Source: Amyelois transitella
Taxonomy: Eukaryota > Arthropoda > Insecta > Lepidoptera > Pyralidae
Assembly (NCBI RefSeq): GCF_032362555.1
Contig: NC_083519.1
Coordinates: forward strand, 5,845,501 to 5,909,500
Length of the DNA stretch: 64,000 nt
Direction of reading: 5' to 3'
Shown here: positions 12,601-27,600 of the stretch, piece after piece
Layout of the letters: each line of letters begins with the position of its first letter
Position numbering within the stretch: position 1 is the stretch's first letter
Made by a program: the position numbers and the translations under genes
Notes under the pieces: generated by a model
Database searches by the model: none
Seen by the model: the letters and a program-made list of their open reading frames with translations, nothing else
What the model was told of the DNA's origin: nothing

Positions 12601-15600
12601 TGAATTGAGGATGTTGTGAATTTCTTTAAATGATGTTCCAATTGTAAAATGTAGAAACTTGAGCCTATTGTTTTGGTTTGTGTGATTTTCTGCAGACAAG
12701 TCCTATGCAAGTTGTTAGACATTCTGTGTTTAGGAGACCAAAGATTTCTAAATTTACCTATTGGAAGTTTTGGGCACTCGTATAAATTACGTGGACGCAG
12801 TTTCGAGCAGTTTTGTGTTTAACCAGGATTCTTTGGTACCAATTACACAAAAATATTATATATGCAACAAATATATCACAGCAACATAAAACTATGATAC
12901 AAGATATACTATTTACACTCTACATTTGATTCAAATGAGTCTGTATAAAAACTTATGACATCATCACTTTCTAGTTACTCACAGGCACAGAAGACGAGGT
13001 ATGTGTATACAGAAATTGTTCAGTCATGCATAAACATATATTTTATTATACAATAACTTATATATTTTTATATATAAGTTATTAAAACATTTGACACGAT
13101 ACTTACACAATTTTTAATATATTTTTTTTACACTGAAATAAGTCTTTTTCGTTTTTTGTACTTTTCTTTGTCATGAAGTCTACTCCTGCACTGAATGTTT
13201 CTCTTATACTCACTGTTTATTGTAACGTTATAATTTAACTTCGATTGTTATTTATTATAAATCCATTATTCTTCAACACTTAACACAATACGTGCAACTT
13301 AACAAGAAATAAAACTAATTATCAGATCGCCTTTAATGAAAGGATTTCTCCTATTAAGATTCCATTTTCTGGTTAAGGTTACAATACCTACTTACCTTCT
13401 CAATCAGTTCGTTTTCTCAATTAATATTTTAATCGTTTCTCAATTCTGTTTGATACCTTATGTTCTATATGATAAGATATAAACACATATTTATAATATT
13501 TGTACGGATATTTATAGATAACAATTTTGTCCTATAAATAATGCCCTATTTATTTCGCCAAAGCTACCGTCAAGAAACTAATGACTATTATTGCAGCAAA
13601 ATTTGACGCAATAGTCTATCTAATTATATCTCAAAAATATTTGTTTTTTTTATTTCCCCCGTGAGCTAGTGCTTATTGCTTAAATTTTTATTATTTGGTA
13701 GCACAGACATTAAATATTTTTATGTTCTAAACATCAGGTCGTGAAGAGAACAAAGATGCGCAGCGTAAAGTGAGCGTTGCTGGCGAAGAGCTAAGCGAGA
13801 ACCAAGAAGGCGACGTGTTGGATTCCGCGCCCGTTATATCAATGGTCACCAACCACACCAACGGAACGCTCAATCTGTGGCAGTTGACCTTTGACGACAA
13901 GTCTAAGTTCTCACAGGTATGTGAATTTATTGCTTAGGTTTCCACATCCATGAATATTTAATGTAGAGATACCTTTATTACCAAATACTAAAATGTTTTA
14001 GTTCTAATTTGTGATGTTTTTGCAGGTGCTATCAATAGGCCATGCGTCAAGAGCGTCTGGCCATAGGTTTAGAGTGAACGACATCACATGCCATCCAGTA
14101 TTACCTCTTTTACTTACTACTAGCCATCATAATATTTCTGGTAAGTATTCTCATTGCTTTTTTTATATTGTGTTCCAAAACTTCATTTGAAGATGTACTA
14201 TTTGATATTATGTAACGATTATTAAACAGGCTCTAACACCAATTCTTCTTTTATGTTCTTGAAGCTGAGATGTTCTGTCATCCAGTCTGAATTCAAGCAA
14301 CTTAATGTGTAACCATTATCCAAGCTTTCCACCAACCAAGAGTCAGCTTTCGCTGATAAGAGGCCTTACAGTTAATTTTCTGTAATTTTCTGACATTTCC
14401 ACTCTTGGATCTAGATCATATTAGGCACTGAGTACTGTTTAGGTTTGACCTAACGGCAACAGGCAATAGATATGTAAAACTTATTTGTTTTGGTCAGCAG
14501 ATAGTTCCCGAGACGCGAACAAAGTTGAAGCAGACACGGCCGCAGGCGGTCTATGTTCGGAGCTTATAATGTGGCGCGTGGAGTGCGTCGGCCCACTCGG
14601 CAAGTCTGGCGGCGTGTCGGAACTGGCACGAGTCAACTCGCCTCATCTGTCTGCCTTCAGCAACGTCGCTTGGCTACCTACCTTGTTGCCTAGGTGAGAA
14701 AACCAATATGATATGTATAACTAATAATGTGAAGTCCGTTGCGGATCCAGACCCCGAGGCTGAATGGCAGAGGGTACAAATGGGAATACGCCAAGATGAG
14801 AGTGAGAATGTGAAGTCTGTCGTTCCACTTGGGAAGTCTCAATGTTTTCGAACTGGCACGAGTCAACTCGCCTCATCTCTCTGACTTCAGCAACGTTGCC
14901 TGACTGGCCACCTTGGTATCTAGGTCAGGAAATTGAATGATCTAATATTTGGAATTCAAAATTATTCTGCATCTATTTCTGTAACGTACATTTACTATAA
15001 GGTTAGAAGTTAATTAATTTGGATATTCATAATTTTTGCAGTACTACACTCGGAAACCTATCAAATTCGCCGTCGGCTTGTTTCGTGGCGAGCGACGGAG
15101 AAAGTCTTCGAGTGTTCCAAGCTGTTATCGACGCGCGGACACTTCTAGCCGAAATAGAGACTTCGGAAAGACGCCACAACGACGTAATGGTAACCATTTT
15201 TAGATGTAGATAGATAGATAAAACTGTTTATTGCACCATAAGAGTAAAACATACAAAACAACACAAAGCAGTATGTGGTTGTTGATAGAATTAGCAACAT
15301 AACTCTAGCCCCTTTCAAACTTTAACTTGTGTAAATAACAGTTATCATTTAGCTTTAGCGTGCCGTGTGGTTCCCGGTAGTGCCGTGTGGTTCCCAGCAC
15401 CATTGCAAAAAAGAATAGGACCACTCCATCTCTTTCCCACGGATGTCGTAAAAGGCGACTAAAGGATAGGCTTATAAACTTGAGATTCCTCTTTTAGGCG
15501 ATGGGCTAGCAACCTGTCACTATTTGAATCTCAATTCTATCATTAAGCCAAATAGCTGAATGTGGCCATTCAGTCTTTTCAAGACTATTGGCTCTGTCTA

Positions 15601-18600
15601 CCCCGCAAGGGATATAGACGTGACCATATGTATGTATGTATGTATCTAGCTTAAAAAAAATCGTAAACACGACAAAGCGATATAGTGGTAATTTCTATAT
15701 GTAATAGTTAATAAATTGTTGGCATAAATTTAACGCTCGTCAAACATGTGTTAAAAATTGTTATAGGTTGCACAGTTTCTAGTGACTTCATCTAGACTGA
15801 TATCAAATCTTTAGTTTAGTGTTCAATTTGAAATATTATTTGCTTACAGCAGCATAGTACTAACATTCCATTTTGTTTTCACTGCTAAGTATGGGTCTTT
15901 CATTGTGTACAACATTCCACTCTCCTAAGCTTGTTTCTAGCATGATCTTAGATTTTAATAAATTTAGATTGCTTGCTATTGTTTGTATTGCAACTATCTG
16001 TTTCATTGAAAATTCTAATCTTTCCCGTGTCCGGAGGAATTCTATCTTAGGGCATTCTGTTGTAAAAGGACAGACTTCATTGACTTACGACGTTTAAAAT
16101 GTATTTACATATACATCATCCTTGGCGCGTCATGTCAAGATTTTTAGAAAGGATATAAATACTATTGGTTCTTCATATCCTATTCTTACCGAAACCATGT
16201 GGCGTTTTAGTAAAATGTCTCAGGTAGGAGAAATGAGAGATGATTAAAAAATTTATTGAATAAAGACAGAAGATCGAAAGAAACTTATTTGGACTAGTTT
16301 TACAAGTTAAGAGAGATCGTGGGTTAAGCTATAGACACGAGATCCAGCAAGTGGCCGCTATAGGATAGCGAGATATTTAACGTGGTGAATGCTGAAGAGT
16401 CAAAGGTGAAGACACGGGCCACTAGCGCGCGCTTTTAAAGGCCTCTCGGGCTGTGAAGAGGGGCGCCGGGAAGACCGAAGCGGCACGACGTCACAACCAC
16501 ATACATACATATAGTCACGTCTATATCCCTTGCGGGGTAGAGAGAGCCAAAAAGACTGATAGCCCACGTTCAGCTTTTTGGCTTTATGATAGAATTGAGA
16601 CCCAAATAATGACAGGTTGCCAGCCCATCGTCTGAAGAAGAATCTCAAGTTTAAAAGCCTGTCCCTTAGTCGCCTTTTACGACATCCATGGGAACGAGAT
16701 GGAGTGGTCCTATTCTTTTTTTTTTATTGGTGCCGGGAACCACACGGCTAACCACATTGCTTCACATTTGTGCATTTGTATTTCCAGCAACACCACGACA
16801 CGATGTCAATGTCTTCGGAATCGACACTGGAGGAGGGCTCCGGCGTGCCGCTGCACGACCGCATCAAGATCGTGTCGCAGCAGTCCACGGCGCGGCCGGG
16901 CGCCATCATACAGCTGCACGCCATCGCCGACGCCACGCACGACTGGCACAACACGCAGATGTTGCACGTGTTCCAGGAGCAGCTCATTACAGGTCATTGT
17001 TATATAGATATTGATTTTTAGCAATAATGACTTGGAAGCTATGTCGTGGGCAACGGAACGCCTTGAAGAGGCGCACACAATTTTATAGCCTTATATCGAA
17101 TTATGTATAACATAATACATGCATTTGTAAGTGCTATCCCCTATTTCTTTATTTATGTTGATGATTACTTTTCAGAATTTCAAAGTATTAATTATTAAGT
17201 AAAAATTATTTATGTTAGCGGTGAGGTAATCGTCAATTCTATCTTCCACTAAAGTTAAATAGTTTCTCTTAATTATAAATGCAAATTATTACAGGAGAAC
17301 GCACATCAAACGACGCATCTAACTCTAACACCGGTGGCGACAACTCAGACGTGAACACCATCACCGAAGCTGGTTTGGAAGCCATCGTGGACCTTCGAAA
17401 GGCGGCTGTATTCAATGAGCCTTTCTACATTGTTGTACTGGAGCGAACTGATGGAGGCTCCACGGTGCACATGTGGCGGCTCACCGTGTCGTCACAGGCA
17501 GATCCTAACGGTAATTATATGTAACGAAGGTGTTTTGATTCTTAACAAAATTTCGTGTAGCATTTGAAAAGTTCAACATGATATTTTTCATACGGCAAGC
17601 TTCAGGTAATCTGTAACACGTTACCCAAAATCTGTCCCATGATTTTTAATAATGCAAATGTCATTCTGATTTATTTTAGTTCTATGATCTTGTGTTTTTC
17701 AATCCACTTTTATTTGATTTTCTCATTACAGAGGACCTAACAAATAGCATGATGTACGTGCCAGATAGCGCTCTAGTCCAAGAGGAGGAAGGTTCAGAAT
17801 CGCGAAAGAATTCCGTTTCCTTGGACCAGGACCGAGCTCCACCGCTGCCCACTCCGCATTCTTACTTGGCTATTTCTACTAAAAAGGTAAGTATTGTGAT
17901 TAGTTATTAAATATATATTTATTTATTTATTCCTATGGGTTGTGTTTTTTTTATAGTATGCGCAGTGTCTTTTTAATAGACACTTCAGTGACTTTTGCGT
18001 TATTCGTGTTGCAGAGACACGTTTGTTTGTTTGTAATAACTTTATTGCACAAAAATACGCCATACGAAGATTGAGTACGCCACACGCGCAGATTGTCGCT
18101 GTGTGGATATTATGTTAAATTGTTCAATTACCAACACTTTAAAAATAAAATCGTTCAGGTGTGCGAGTGCCCACTGTCGCTGCCGGACGGGGTGGACGTG
18201 ATCCACGCGACGCCGGCGGCGGGCCACCTGAGCTCGGCCTCCATCTACCCGGCCTGCCTCGCGCCCTACATCATGGCCACCGCCTGCACGGATAATACGC
18301 TGCGGTCAGTTTCATACATTACACTATACCACACAATTATAAATATGTACTACTATATCTTCTACATATTTTGACTTTGAGCTAGTTAGAACAGCCATAG
18401 GTAGTTGTGAGATAGTTTAGTTAACCAAACCATCAAAATGTTAATAGTTAGTCAATGGCAAACTAATTTATCGCACTATTATGTTTATTTCAGATTCTGG
18501 AAATGTAATGTTACGAAAAAAGACGACGAGGAATTTGACTATACATGGAAAGAGTGGGAAATGATGAACAAAGATCACGAGTCCACTATAGACACGCCAG

Positions 18601-21600
18601 GTATATTAAGATATTTATATAACCAGCTTTTTATTCGCTCTGAATTAATTGTGTTATCTTTAAAAGAGTGACCGCAAATCCATATGAAAATGTTGAAAAA
18701 ATTATCTATGAAATTCAATTTTTAAAGTGATGAGTGTATGTTGTAATTTTAAAATACTGGCATCTTAAAAAAAAAGAAACATTATATTATTTTTTTTCTT
18801 CACATAATCGATTCAGTTCTCAAGGATATCATTATTCCCAGGTCAACCCCTACACATCAGCGCGGCTTATTCCGGTCGCATAGCTTGCGCGTACAAATGC
18901 GGCAAATCATTCACTCGTCCTAAGGGAACTACTACGAGCAGCAACTACGGCGACACTCGCTTCGTCAACCTCTGCGTTTGCGTGTACGAGTGCGAGAGTA
19001 CGGGCGGCGCCGAGTGGCTGTTAGAGGACACTATACCGCTAAGGTTTGATCTAGATGATTTATCTCTTTTTATTCCATACACTTCACATTCATTCGAGCA
19101 AATAGAACTAATACGAGCAGCAACTACGCTGAAGAAATCTTTCTAAAAGTGCAAGCATATCTTGAGATATATAAATGAATCTCGGTGAAAGATTTTCAAT
19201 AGGTGGTCAAAGGTAATCTGATAGTTAAATCGCAATACGGCAACAAAAATAGGTTATTAGCGAGAAAGTGTTATCAATTGTATTTAATCTATCGAATAAT
19301 CTGCCTTTTGAAAAATAGGTCTTAGTGAATTGGTTCAACCTGAGTAGTTCTAACATCTAATACTTTTTTAGGAATGTTAGCTTGCCGAGGGTGGGCGTAT
19401 GTACGGACACGCAGATTGACCTGTCTTATCTACACGACACGTCGTTCATGCAGAAGAAGCATAGATTGACGCAGGTTAGTAAGATATAATTTACGTAGTT
19501 ATATCTTTTTTTCATATTGCTGCTAAATATTGTTAAAAAAAAAAGAAATAAATCAAAGTCGAAAAGTGAAAAGCAGCCTATTTTGAAAATACAAACGACG
19601 CATTTAAATTCAAGCTATTTTCGAAACACGCTTCACGTATTGATGATATAATTTAAGAAGATATATCAACATGTAATTTGTAATATGATTTATTTTTTCA
19701 CCAACAGGTTCTCCAAACCCTCTCATCTGAAGAGAGAAGCACCAATCGCAACGGGGAGGGCGACACAGGAAAATCTGCTGGTCTGCTCGCGGTACCATCA
19801 TTCAGTACGCTGCAGTCCCTCCGCAAGAGCATCATGGAGAATGGAAACACCTGCCCTCTTACTCAGAAACATTTGGTGCAATTAGATTGGGTCTCTAAAG
19901 AAGATGGAAGCCATATACTGACAGTGGCAGTCGGCTCTCGTGTACTTTTGTTCACACCTGTGTCTAGTGATCTTGCTCAAGCAAACTTGAAGGTAATTAA
20001 CTCCTACTATAAGCCAAATTCACCAAACATAAGAATTGTTACCTTACAGATTTTTATACTTTATCGCGTATTTATTGAGTCTGTCCATTAATAAGCACAG
20101 TAACAAGACGCTTATTCCACGCAGGCTATGAAAGAATCTATAAACAACAACCGGCCGATCCTCCGCAAAGCGTCATCGCTGGCCGCGCCTTTATTCGTGG
20201 AGGAGATCCGCTGGATGCAACTGCGTCGTATAGAGCTGAAGACCGCGGACGGGCTGCCGCCGCTGCCGATGCAGATCTCGTGGGTCCGAGACGGGATATT
20301 AGTGGTGGGGATGGACTCGGAGATGCACGTGTACTCCCAGTGGAAGCCGGAGAACACTAATAGCCAGCAGGGAATTATGTCTGGACAGGTATTGTGTTTT
20401 ACTACTATTTTTATCACACGAACACGAAGATGGTGCACTAAAACTTTACATTTCGTCGTTAGTTACACCTTTGAAAGTGACAGTGAAATACATACCCAAA
20501 TGTCTCTGGCTTGGGTCTCAACATTTAAAGACAGCGGCTTGTGTAAATTGTAAGGGTCACATCACACATACATGGGGTAATATTTTGTTCAAAAACAGAC
20601 TAAACCTGATATGTGCTAGTTTGTAGTAAATATTAACCCAATTTCAGCCTCTAATTATAAGAATCTTTTACTTTTCACTCTTAATACTTCCCTACTTCGA
20701 CTGTGACTACCATTATCATATTAATTTGTAGGAAATCGACGAAGGAGGTGAATCTCGAGCGCTCCGCGACTCAGACTTACGCGTATCAGCGCCTCATTTA
20801 CAACGCGTGTCTTCTATCAACTTGCAACTGTTAGAACGAGACGCAAGGAGAAGAAACAAAACGCAACCGGACCAACCTCAGGTAAATTCGTTTTACTAAA
20901 TTATTCCCTTAGCTTTGTCTATGTAAAACTTTTGAAAAATTGTGTAATCCCCTCGTATACTTCTTAAAATTTAACTTGATTTGATTGACACCAAGACAGA
21001 TATTCAATTTCAGCTTCTAGATCTGTCGGTTTGAAATTGTCTGTCAATTCACTGCGTTATACGTAAAGTTGATGATATAGAGCTTGCATAAAGAGAGTTA
21101 TGAATGTGGATGAAGCGAAGGAAATATGCAGAGATTGTTACAAGTGGAAAGAGGTAGTCTCTGCCTACCCCTCCGGGAAAGAGGCGTGATTTTATGTATG
21201 TATGTATGTTGATGATATAAATATAAAAAATATATTGTACAATTACAGCCTCTCTTGGACTATATGCCCGATTACGGTCTCTTCGAAGCATCACAAATGG
21301 CATGCCCAGTATTACCGCAGTACCATCCTAAACAACTGATGGAGTTGTTGAACAGTGGCAAGATCAGATGGGTGAAGGCTATACTTGCTCATCTTGTCAG
21401 GTAAGAGTTCTTAGTATTATATAAATATCTTTCTGACTGAGAGATTCCAACTTTTTAATACCTTTTCAATGCCCAAACACAATTATGGACCTAAAACAAT
21501 TATGAACTTCGGAGTATTATTAACTGTTCTCTTTAAGAACATTTCAATACACACAGCTGATTATTATTACTAACTTGACTGGTCTGTAAGGTACACTCGT

Positions 21601-24600
21601 AAATAATTATTTCTAGCCTGAAATGCATAATGGAAAACCATTTATTGAGGTCTAGCTTAACTGTAAATTGATGTTGCTAACACTTAGCTGTTAATGCTAA
21701 AGCTAAACCATGAGAAGTAATAATAAAAATGTTCTCAGATGTATTGGTGGTACATACACTGGCAGGAGTTCGCAAGGAGATGAAGACAGTTTGTCTAGAC
21801 AGGTATGACTGAAACACATAACACAACACTATACACAAGCATACCCTTAAAAATCGCCCATAGTCCCCTATTTATTAGTCAGTGCCAAATGTAAACATCG
21901 TGCAATGTTAATCAAATTTTATTGTGACAGAAATACATTTTTTATGAATAAATTTTCAACTCAGTTGCTTGAATCTGTGATTGTATTGTATCGCATTTAA
22001 TTTGGCAACTGACCTTTATATAATATCGGCATGAGCAAGTTGCTTAAAAATTCATACCCCCACCGATCCATATTCACGGTATTGTTCACAGCCCATTACA
22101 CATGTTAACTTTTCTTGCTAGACTAAAACCAACGCAATATTACGTGCTTGGTTACATGTGATTAGTCGTCATGTGAATTAACAAATATTTTGTATTTTAG
22201 GTCAGTGTACCATAAGCATAAAAGTCTGTTAGTATTTAGTTTCTCAAAAACAAGAATTTGCCAATGGTAGTCTAGTGAAAGTTATATAACGTGATATTTT
22301 AATTACTTATGACTTAACATCTTCAATTTGTTTTCTTGTGATTTGTGAAGTCGTCGTTAATATTTCACGGTATATTAAAGCACATCAATTCATTTGTAGT
22401 CCTTGCAATGAGATGGATTCCGTAATACTTTGATCTTTCACTTAATATGGCTAAATTTAGAGTAAGCAACTTTCAAATTTTATTATTAATTATTCTCCTA
22501 CTTAATCTTAATTTATCGACTCGTGCGTGATTTTTCGGGAAATATAATTAGACATTCCGATTTACAAATAAAATCCATAAACAGATTTTGCCATTTTCTG
22601 AAAGTTGACTGGTAGAGAATTAACTACACCTGTCACAATGAAATATTAAAATCACCCTTATAAGGCAAAAAAAAAAACATTTAAAGAGGAAAATAAAGGT
22701 GCGATCTCATTGCAACGACGGCGGTACGTAACAAGCCCCCCGCACGCGCATGTGACGGCAGCATGTGTTTCAGCGCGGCTGGTCGCGGTCGCGCACGCTG
22801 TCCGTCTCCTTCGCCGCCGGCGCCGCCTCCCCGCTGGACGGCGTTGCACAGGTAATCGTAGTCATTACACGAATATACACACATGCAAACACAAGTCGTT
22901 ATATCTTTAGATTGTTTTAAAATTCTTTATTAGTGCTCGTTAGTTCGTTATCTGTCTATTATCTGGGTCTAAAGAGAAAAAAAATTACAGGTGCTTTAGG
23001 GTTATTAAGAAACATTGACATATATCTTATCATCCCTTTTTATTTATCTCTGAAACTATCCGAATGAATAGAAAGGTGAAATGCCTTGACAACTTTTGTG
23101 AATAAGCCTGTACTGTATAATGATGGAAACTTTAAAAACTCCTGATTATGATGGGCGGAAGTAGAAAAAGAAGCATACATAAGATTTTTTTTTTTAAATA
23201 AATACCACCCACTGCACTGTAACTAACATATTTACTTGCAGCATTTTTTCACTTTTATTAAGGATTCTATAATTGACACAATATTTTTTATTTACTTATT
23301 CAATAGTGACATAATGTATTAAGTTTATGTATATTGTGTGTATAGATAACGGAGGACGTGCAACTGGACTATGCGGAGATAACATCAGTGCCCCCTCTTC
23401 CTCTTTGGACTCTGCTCGTCGCAGACAAGGAATCGCCTCATCATCCGTCCACTATTCAAGAAGCCAAAGTAAGTTTCTTTTAAATGACCCTAAAAGGTTC
23501 CCTTGGTGGAATATAGAGGCCTGTGGGTTCCATTACTAATGTTTGGGAGAAAAGTTGGAAGTACAAAAGCGGAATACTCTCAGTGGAAATTAGGTGATCA
23601 ATGTAAAATTTGAGTGACAGGATAAGGAACCGGGCGATAAGGGAATATTGTGATGTGAAAAAAAATCTCGAGATAAATGTCGCAGTATTTTCAATATTCA
23701 TTTTAAAGACTATGCTAATGATGGGTCTGGTTATTTATTAACCTTACCCAACCTTTTAGTAGATAATAAGGTTAAAAAAACGAGGTATTATTTTCAGGAC
23801 TATAACGACCTTTTCGAAGGCACCATGGACACAGATGAAGATTTAGACGCTTTACTTCTTGGCGAGGAAGAGGGCGTGGATCGCCGACCTTCAATGCCGG
23901 AAAGACAACCTCTCTCGCATTTCGGTCCCAGACAAGGTAGATATTGTAGTTTTAATTACTTGAAAATGAACCCAGTGCACTTATTGAACAGTTTTAAAGT
24001 ATCATAGCCGTAAACTCAAAAATTATGGTTTCCTTGTAAAAGGTTATCTGTCAGTCGTCAGAATGAATGTTTCATAAATCCGGTCATATTTCCGTTATGT
24101 GGCAGTACAGTAGGATAAGTCTATTCGCTTATTTGTTGATATAGACGTGATTCAAAATAAAATTTTGTTTGGCAGGTCGCATCCTATCCCGCCTTCTCAC
24201 TCACACACACTTGCCTGGTCTAAGTTCTCTGGATCAGATGCATTTACTGGCGTTAGCAGATACCGTATCCACTTGTGATGCGGACTTCGCTGAAAGATTC
24301 GCCACTAATGCGCGAATCGATATCGCGCAAGCAACTAGTCAAGAAATATTACCAGGTGGGTACTTAGTTTAAGATATTTTTCAAAATAAGGATCGGCGTC
24401 TACATATCCAATTTTTTGTGTGTGACACACAGACTTCCTATAAGAGCAAAGTTCCCTGAATTCTATGCATGTGAACAAGCGTAGCGTCTCAACGATTTTG
24501 CCAATATTTCCATTGCCATTTTTTTATTATTGCCAGTTCCTTGAACGAAAAATGAGAACGCTGAGAACGATTGATAAAATCCATCCATCCATACATATAA

Positions 24601-27600
24601 TAAAATGATAACAGACCGATGTATGTTCTTGAAAAGTATTGCCTAAAAAACGATACAGGGATGAATAATGACAAACAAAAGCCAAAACTGTCATTTCTAG
24701 AATTTTTATCTACAGGGTTAGCTTTTTTACACCGGACGAAGTCGCGGCAACAGCTAGTTAGAAATAAGTTAAAAGCAAACCCTTCCCGCAGATTCCCTGG
24801 ACGATTGCGGACTTCGCTTCCTCCTCGCGATGAAGCACTACGGCTATTTACTCCGATGTCTGCCACTGGCTCAGCGCGCGGCCTTACAGAGATCAGGCGT
24901 CGGGACCTGCAACCTTGTATGGGCTTTCCATTCAGAGACCCATGATCAACTCCTTCAGTTGATCCCAGGATACGCTAAAGGACAACCCAAGTGGACAACA
25001 ATGAGAGAACTTGGTAAGTCAACTTCAAATTATGCAACCTACTTAATAGGTTGTATAAGTCCGAATTTTGTATACAAGATTACTTTGAAAGTAATAATTT
25101 TCAAATTCAAATCGACTTGACACTAAGCACGTAACAGAAAACAATTACATTCACAAAGTTTTTCAACATAATTCTTGGTACAAGGTTTACATTATGTATT
25201 TTGCTTTACTTACTTATCCAAGCTCAATAGGTATATAGTAGGCATGGACAGGCAGAGACTACATCTTTCCACTTGCCACGATCTCTGCATACTTCTTTCG
25301 CTTCATCCACATTCATAACTCTCTTTATGCAAATTCGACTTGATTATCTTATTATTATTTATTACTCAATATTTTTTTCTCTAATCTCCAATAAAAAATC
25401 AGGCGTGGGTTGGTGGGTCCGCGGCGATTTGCTAAAGACGTGCGTGGAGAAGCTGGCCCGAGCCGCGTATATGCAGAAACAGGACCCTCTAGACGCGGCT
25501 CTGTACTACCTGGCGATGAAGAAACGTATGTTGCTCTGGGGCTTGTTCAGATCCAACCGAGATGAAAGGATGACAGCGGTGAGTTTATTCATCTATATTT
25601 TTAATTACAGAAGAACTCCTATTTAGGATTAACTTAATCATAGGTTTACAAGTCAAGCTTACAATCATAAGGGTTATGTTTATAGGACGACGCAAATTAA
25701 CCAGTTTATATTTCTTTCTGCATATAGTTTTTCGCAAACGACTTTACGGAAGGCCGTTGGCGCAAGGCGGCGCTGACAAACGCGTACGTTCTGCTCGGCA
25801 AACAGAGGTTCGAGCATGCGGCCGCGTTCTTCTTGCTCGGTGGCGCTTTGAAGGATGCTCTAGAGGTAACTTTAACAATAAACTAGTAATTAAAAAAAAA
25901 TCTTGATCGTTCCTAATTCGTAATCGTACATTTATCCTGTTGCCGTCCTAATCCAGCTATATTTTAAGAAGTATGGTGTAATATTTTAACAAATGACATT
26001 TCTTTTGAACCCAACATAGTTTTCGTTAATATTTTTATTAATGTGTTTTAGGTTCTAATAACGCGATTAGGAGATCTTCAACTTGCGATGGTCGTAGCAC
26101 GCTTGTATGAGTCTGAGAATACTCTGCCTAACAGTCTAAGGAAGTTGCTCATGGATGAAATTTTAGGGTAAGTAATTAAACTGGATTTTTATTCTTTAGC
26201 TGACGAATCTGGCTACTTTACAAAAGGTCGTTATTAGTTTATCAGACAGCTTACATTTGATTGTATTTATTCAGTAAACCAAAAGTGAAAAGATAATAAA
26301 ATGAAAAGATTACTACATATGATCTTCAGGCTTCACATCAGTTTTTGTAATGATATGAAACTTTAAAACAGAGGCGAAACAGAAGACGGCGAGATCATTC
26401 TAGAGCGCGCCCACCCCGATCCGTTCGTGCGATCGATGGCTCTATGGGAACTCAAACGTTACGGCGACGCATTGGACACTTTACTCAGTCCAGGCGGTAG
26501 ATTGCACGCTGCCAGAGACAACGAGCCTACGCCCAGCGTGTTTAACTTCTACGTGTATTTGCGAACACACCCGAGGCTAAAGCGACACAATATGCCGGCA
26601 CAGGTATGATAACAACTGTGTGTTGAACTTTTTCCTTAGTCTAGGCGGTTGGGTAGGGTATTATAAGCTGCAAGTGTTATATCTCATAATGACACAATAT
26701 GCCGGGGTTATTATGTAAACTTAATCTTTTGAAGTAGTTGACATGGGCAAACTTTTAAATTAATATAAATTGAAGCTGAAACATTATACGACGCTACTCG
26801 GATTCAAAATAAGAGTATTGCATCTTTAAATTCATCTTTTAAATAATGTAATTAACTGTATAATCTCTATGAATTTGGAAACCTTAGAGATACCTCGGCA
26901 AATGCCGTAATTTTTATTCACTACCGTCATTGTCTACAGGGCGGAACTCTAGCCTTGTTACAACAAGAACCCGAAGAGGGCATTACCCGTCTAGAACGTC
27001 GGTTATACTTCCAAACGGCGCACGGCCACTTCAAGGCTGGTTGTCCAGCCTTAGCTCTGGAGGTACTCTCGAAGCTTCCCAGCCGGATCCGGGACGAGAA
27101 ACCCAGGCAACCGGTGTCTTCGGCGTCTGTCGACGAAGCGGGCATACACACCGGACAGCTGGTCGAGGACACAGCTAAAAGTACGACACATTCACGTCAG
27201 TTTGTACGTCAATGCGCTTTATGTTTTGTCTTTTTAATTTTGATATTTTATTTGTTTAATGGGTACGATGTGGCATTGGACTCAATTAAATTTTAGTTTC
27301 TTTGTGGATGTGATTGCCAACTGCAATGTATTCGTTATTTGTTCCAAAATGTGCTTTATGTTCTGTTCAATTTGTGTATGATGTAATATGTTTTTCACCA
27401 ACGATATAGTAAATAATTTTATTTGCGGACAGAATGGTTCGTAATTTGGCCAATGTTCGCTTTATGATCAAAAGGAATTAATCATAACTGTAATTCATGA
27501 TATCAACTCATAAAAAAACTGACCACTGAGCCGAGGTCTCGTACTACACTTTCTGAGAAAACCACTCATTTGAAATCATCATAAACTACAAAGTTAAATA

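Larger units (their letters stand above)
3666..19043 (+). other. Rbcn-3A: Rbcn-3A exons 1-22: N-terminal WD-repeat region
   Basis: Exons: 3666-3819, 5025-5098, 7771-7900, 8251-8371, 8689-8877, 9192-9319, 9578-9738, 9937-10009, 10822-10893, 11278-11464, 11862-12046, 12441-12554, 13738-13916, 14026-14140, 14498-14693, 15042-15189, 16788-16992, 17295-17510, 17732-17886, 18159-18304, 18494-18600, 18842-19043. WD-like blades are visible as ALSWNLEGTRLL...LQLW, HLAFSPDGVLFATSG...VKIWY and NVLVTSCVDNICRVW. Family-specific blocks include HFHLAASINAETDIPLVP, LLFSIHPVDGSFLIW, RFRVNDITCHPVLPLLL, SELARVNSPHLSAFSNVAW and ACFVASDGESLRVFQAV. The donors at 11465 (GTGCTT) and 19044 (GTTTGA) are weak but phase demands them. 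Confidence 0.92.

Noticed and set aside
15873..16097. 74-residue frame in the intron before exon 17
   Set aside because: No domain recognised and AT-rich; probably intron or very old repeat.
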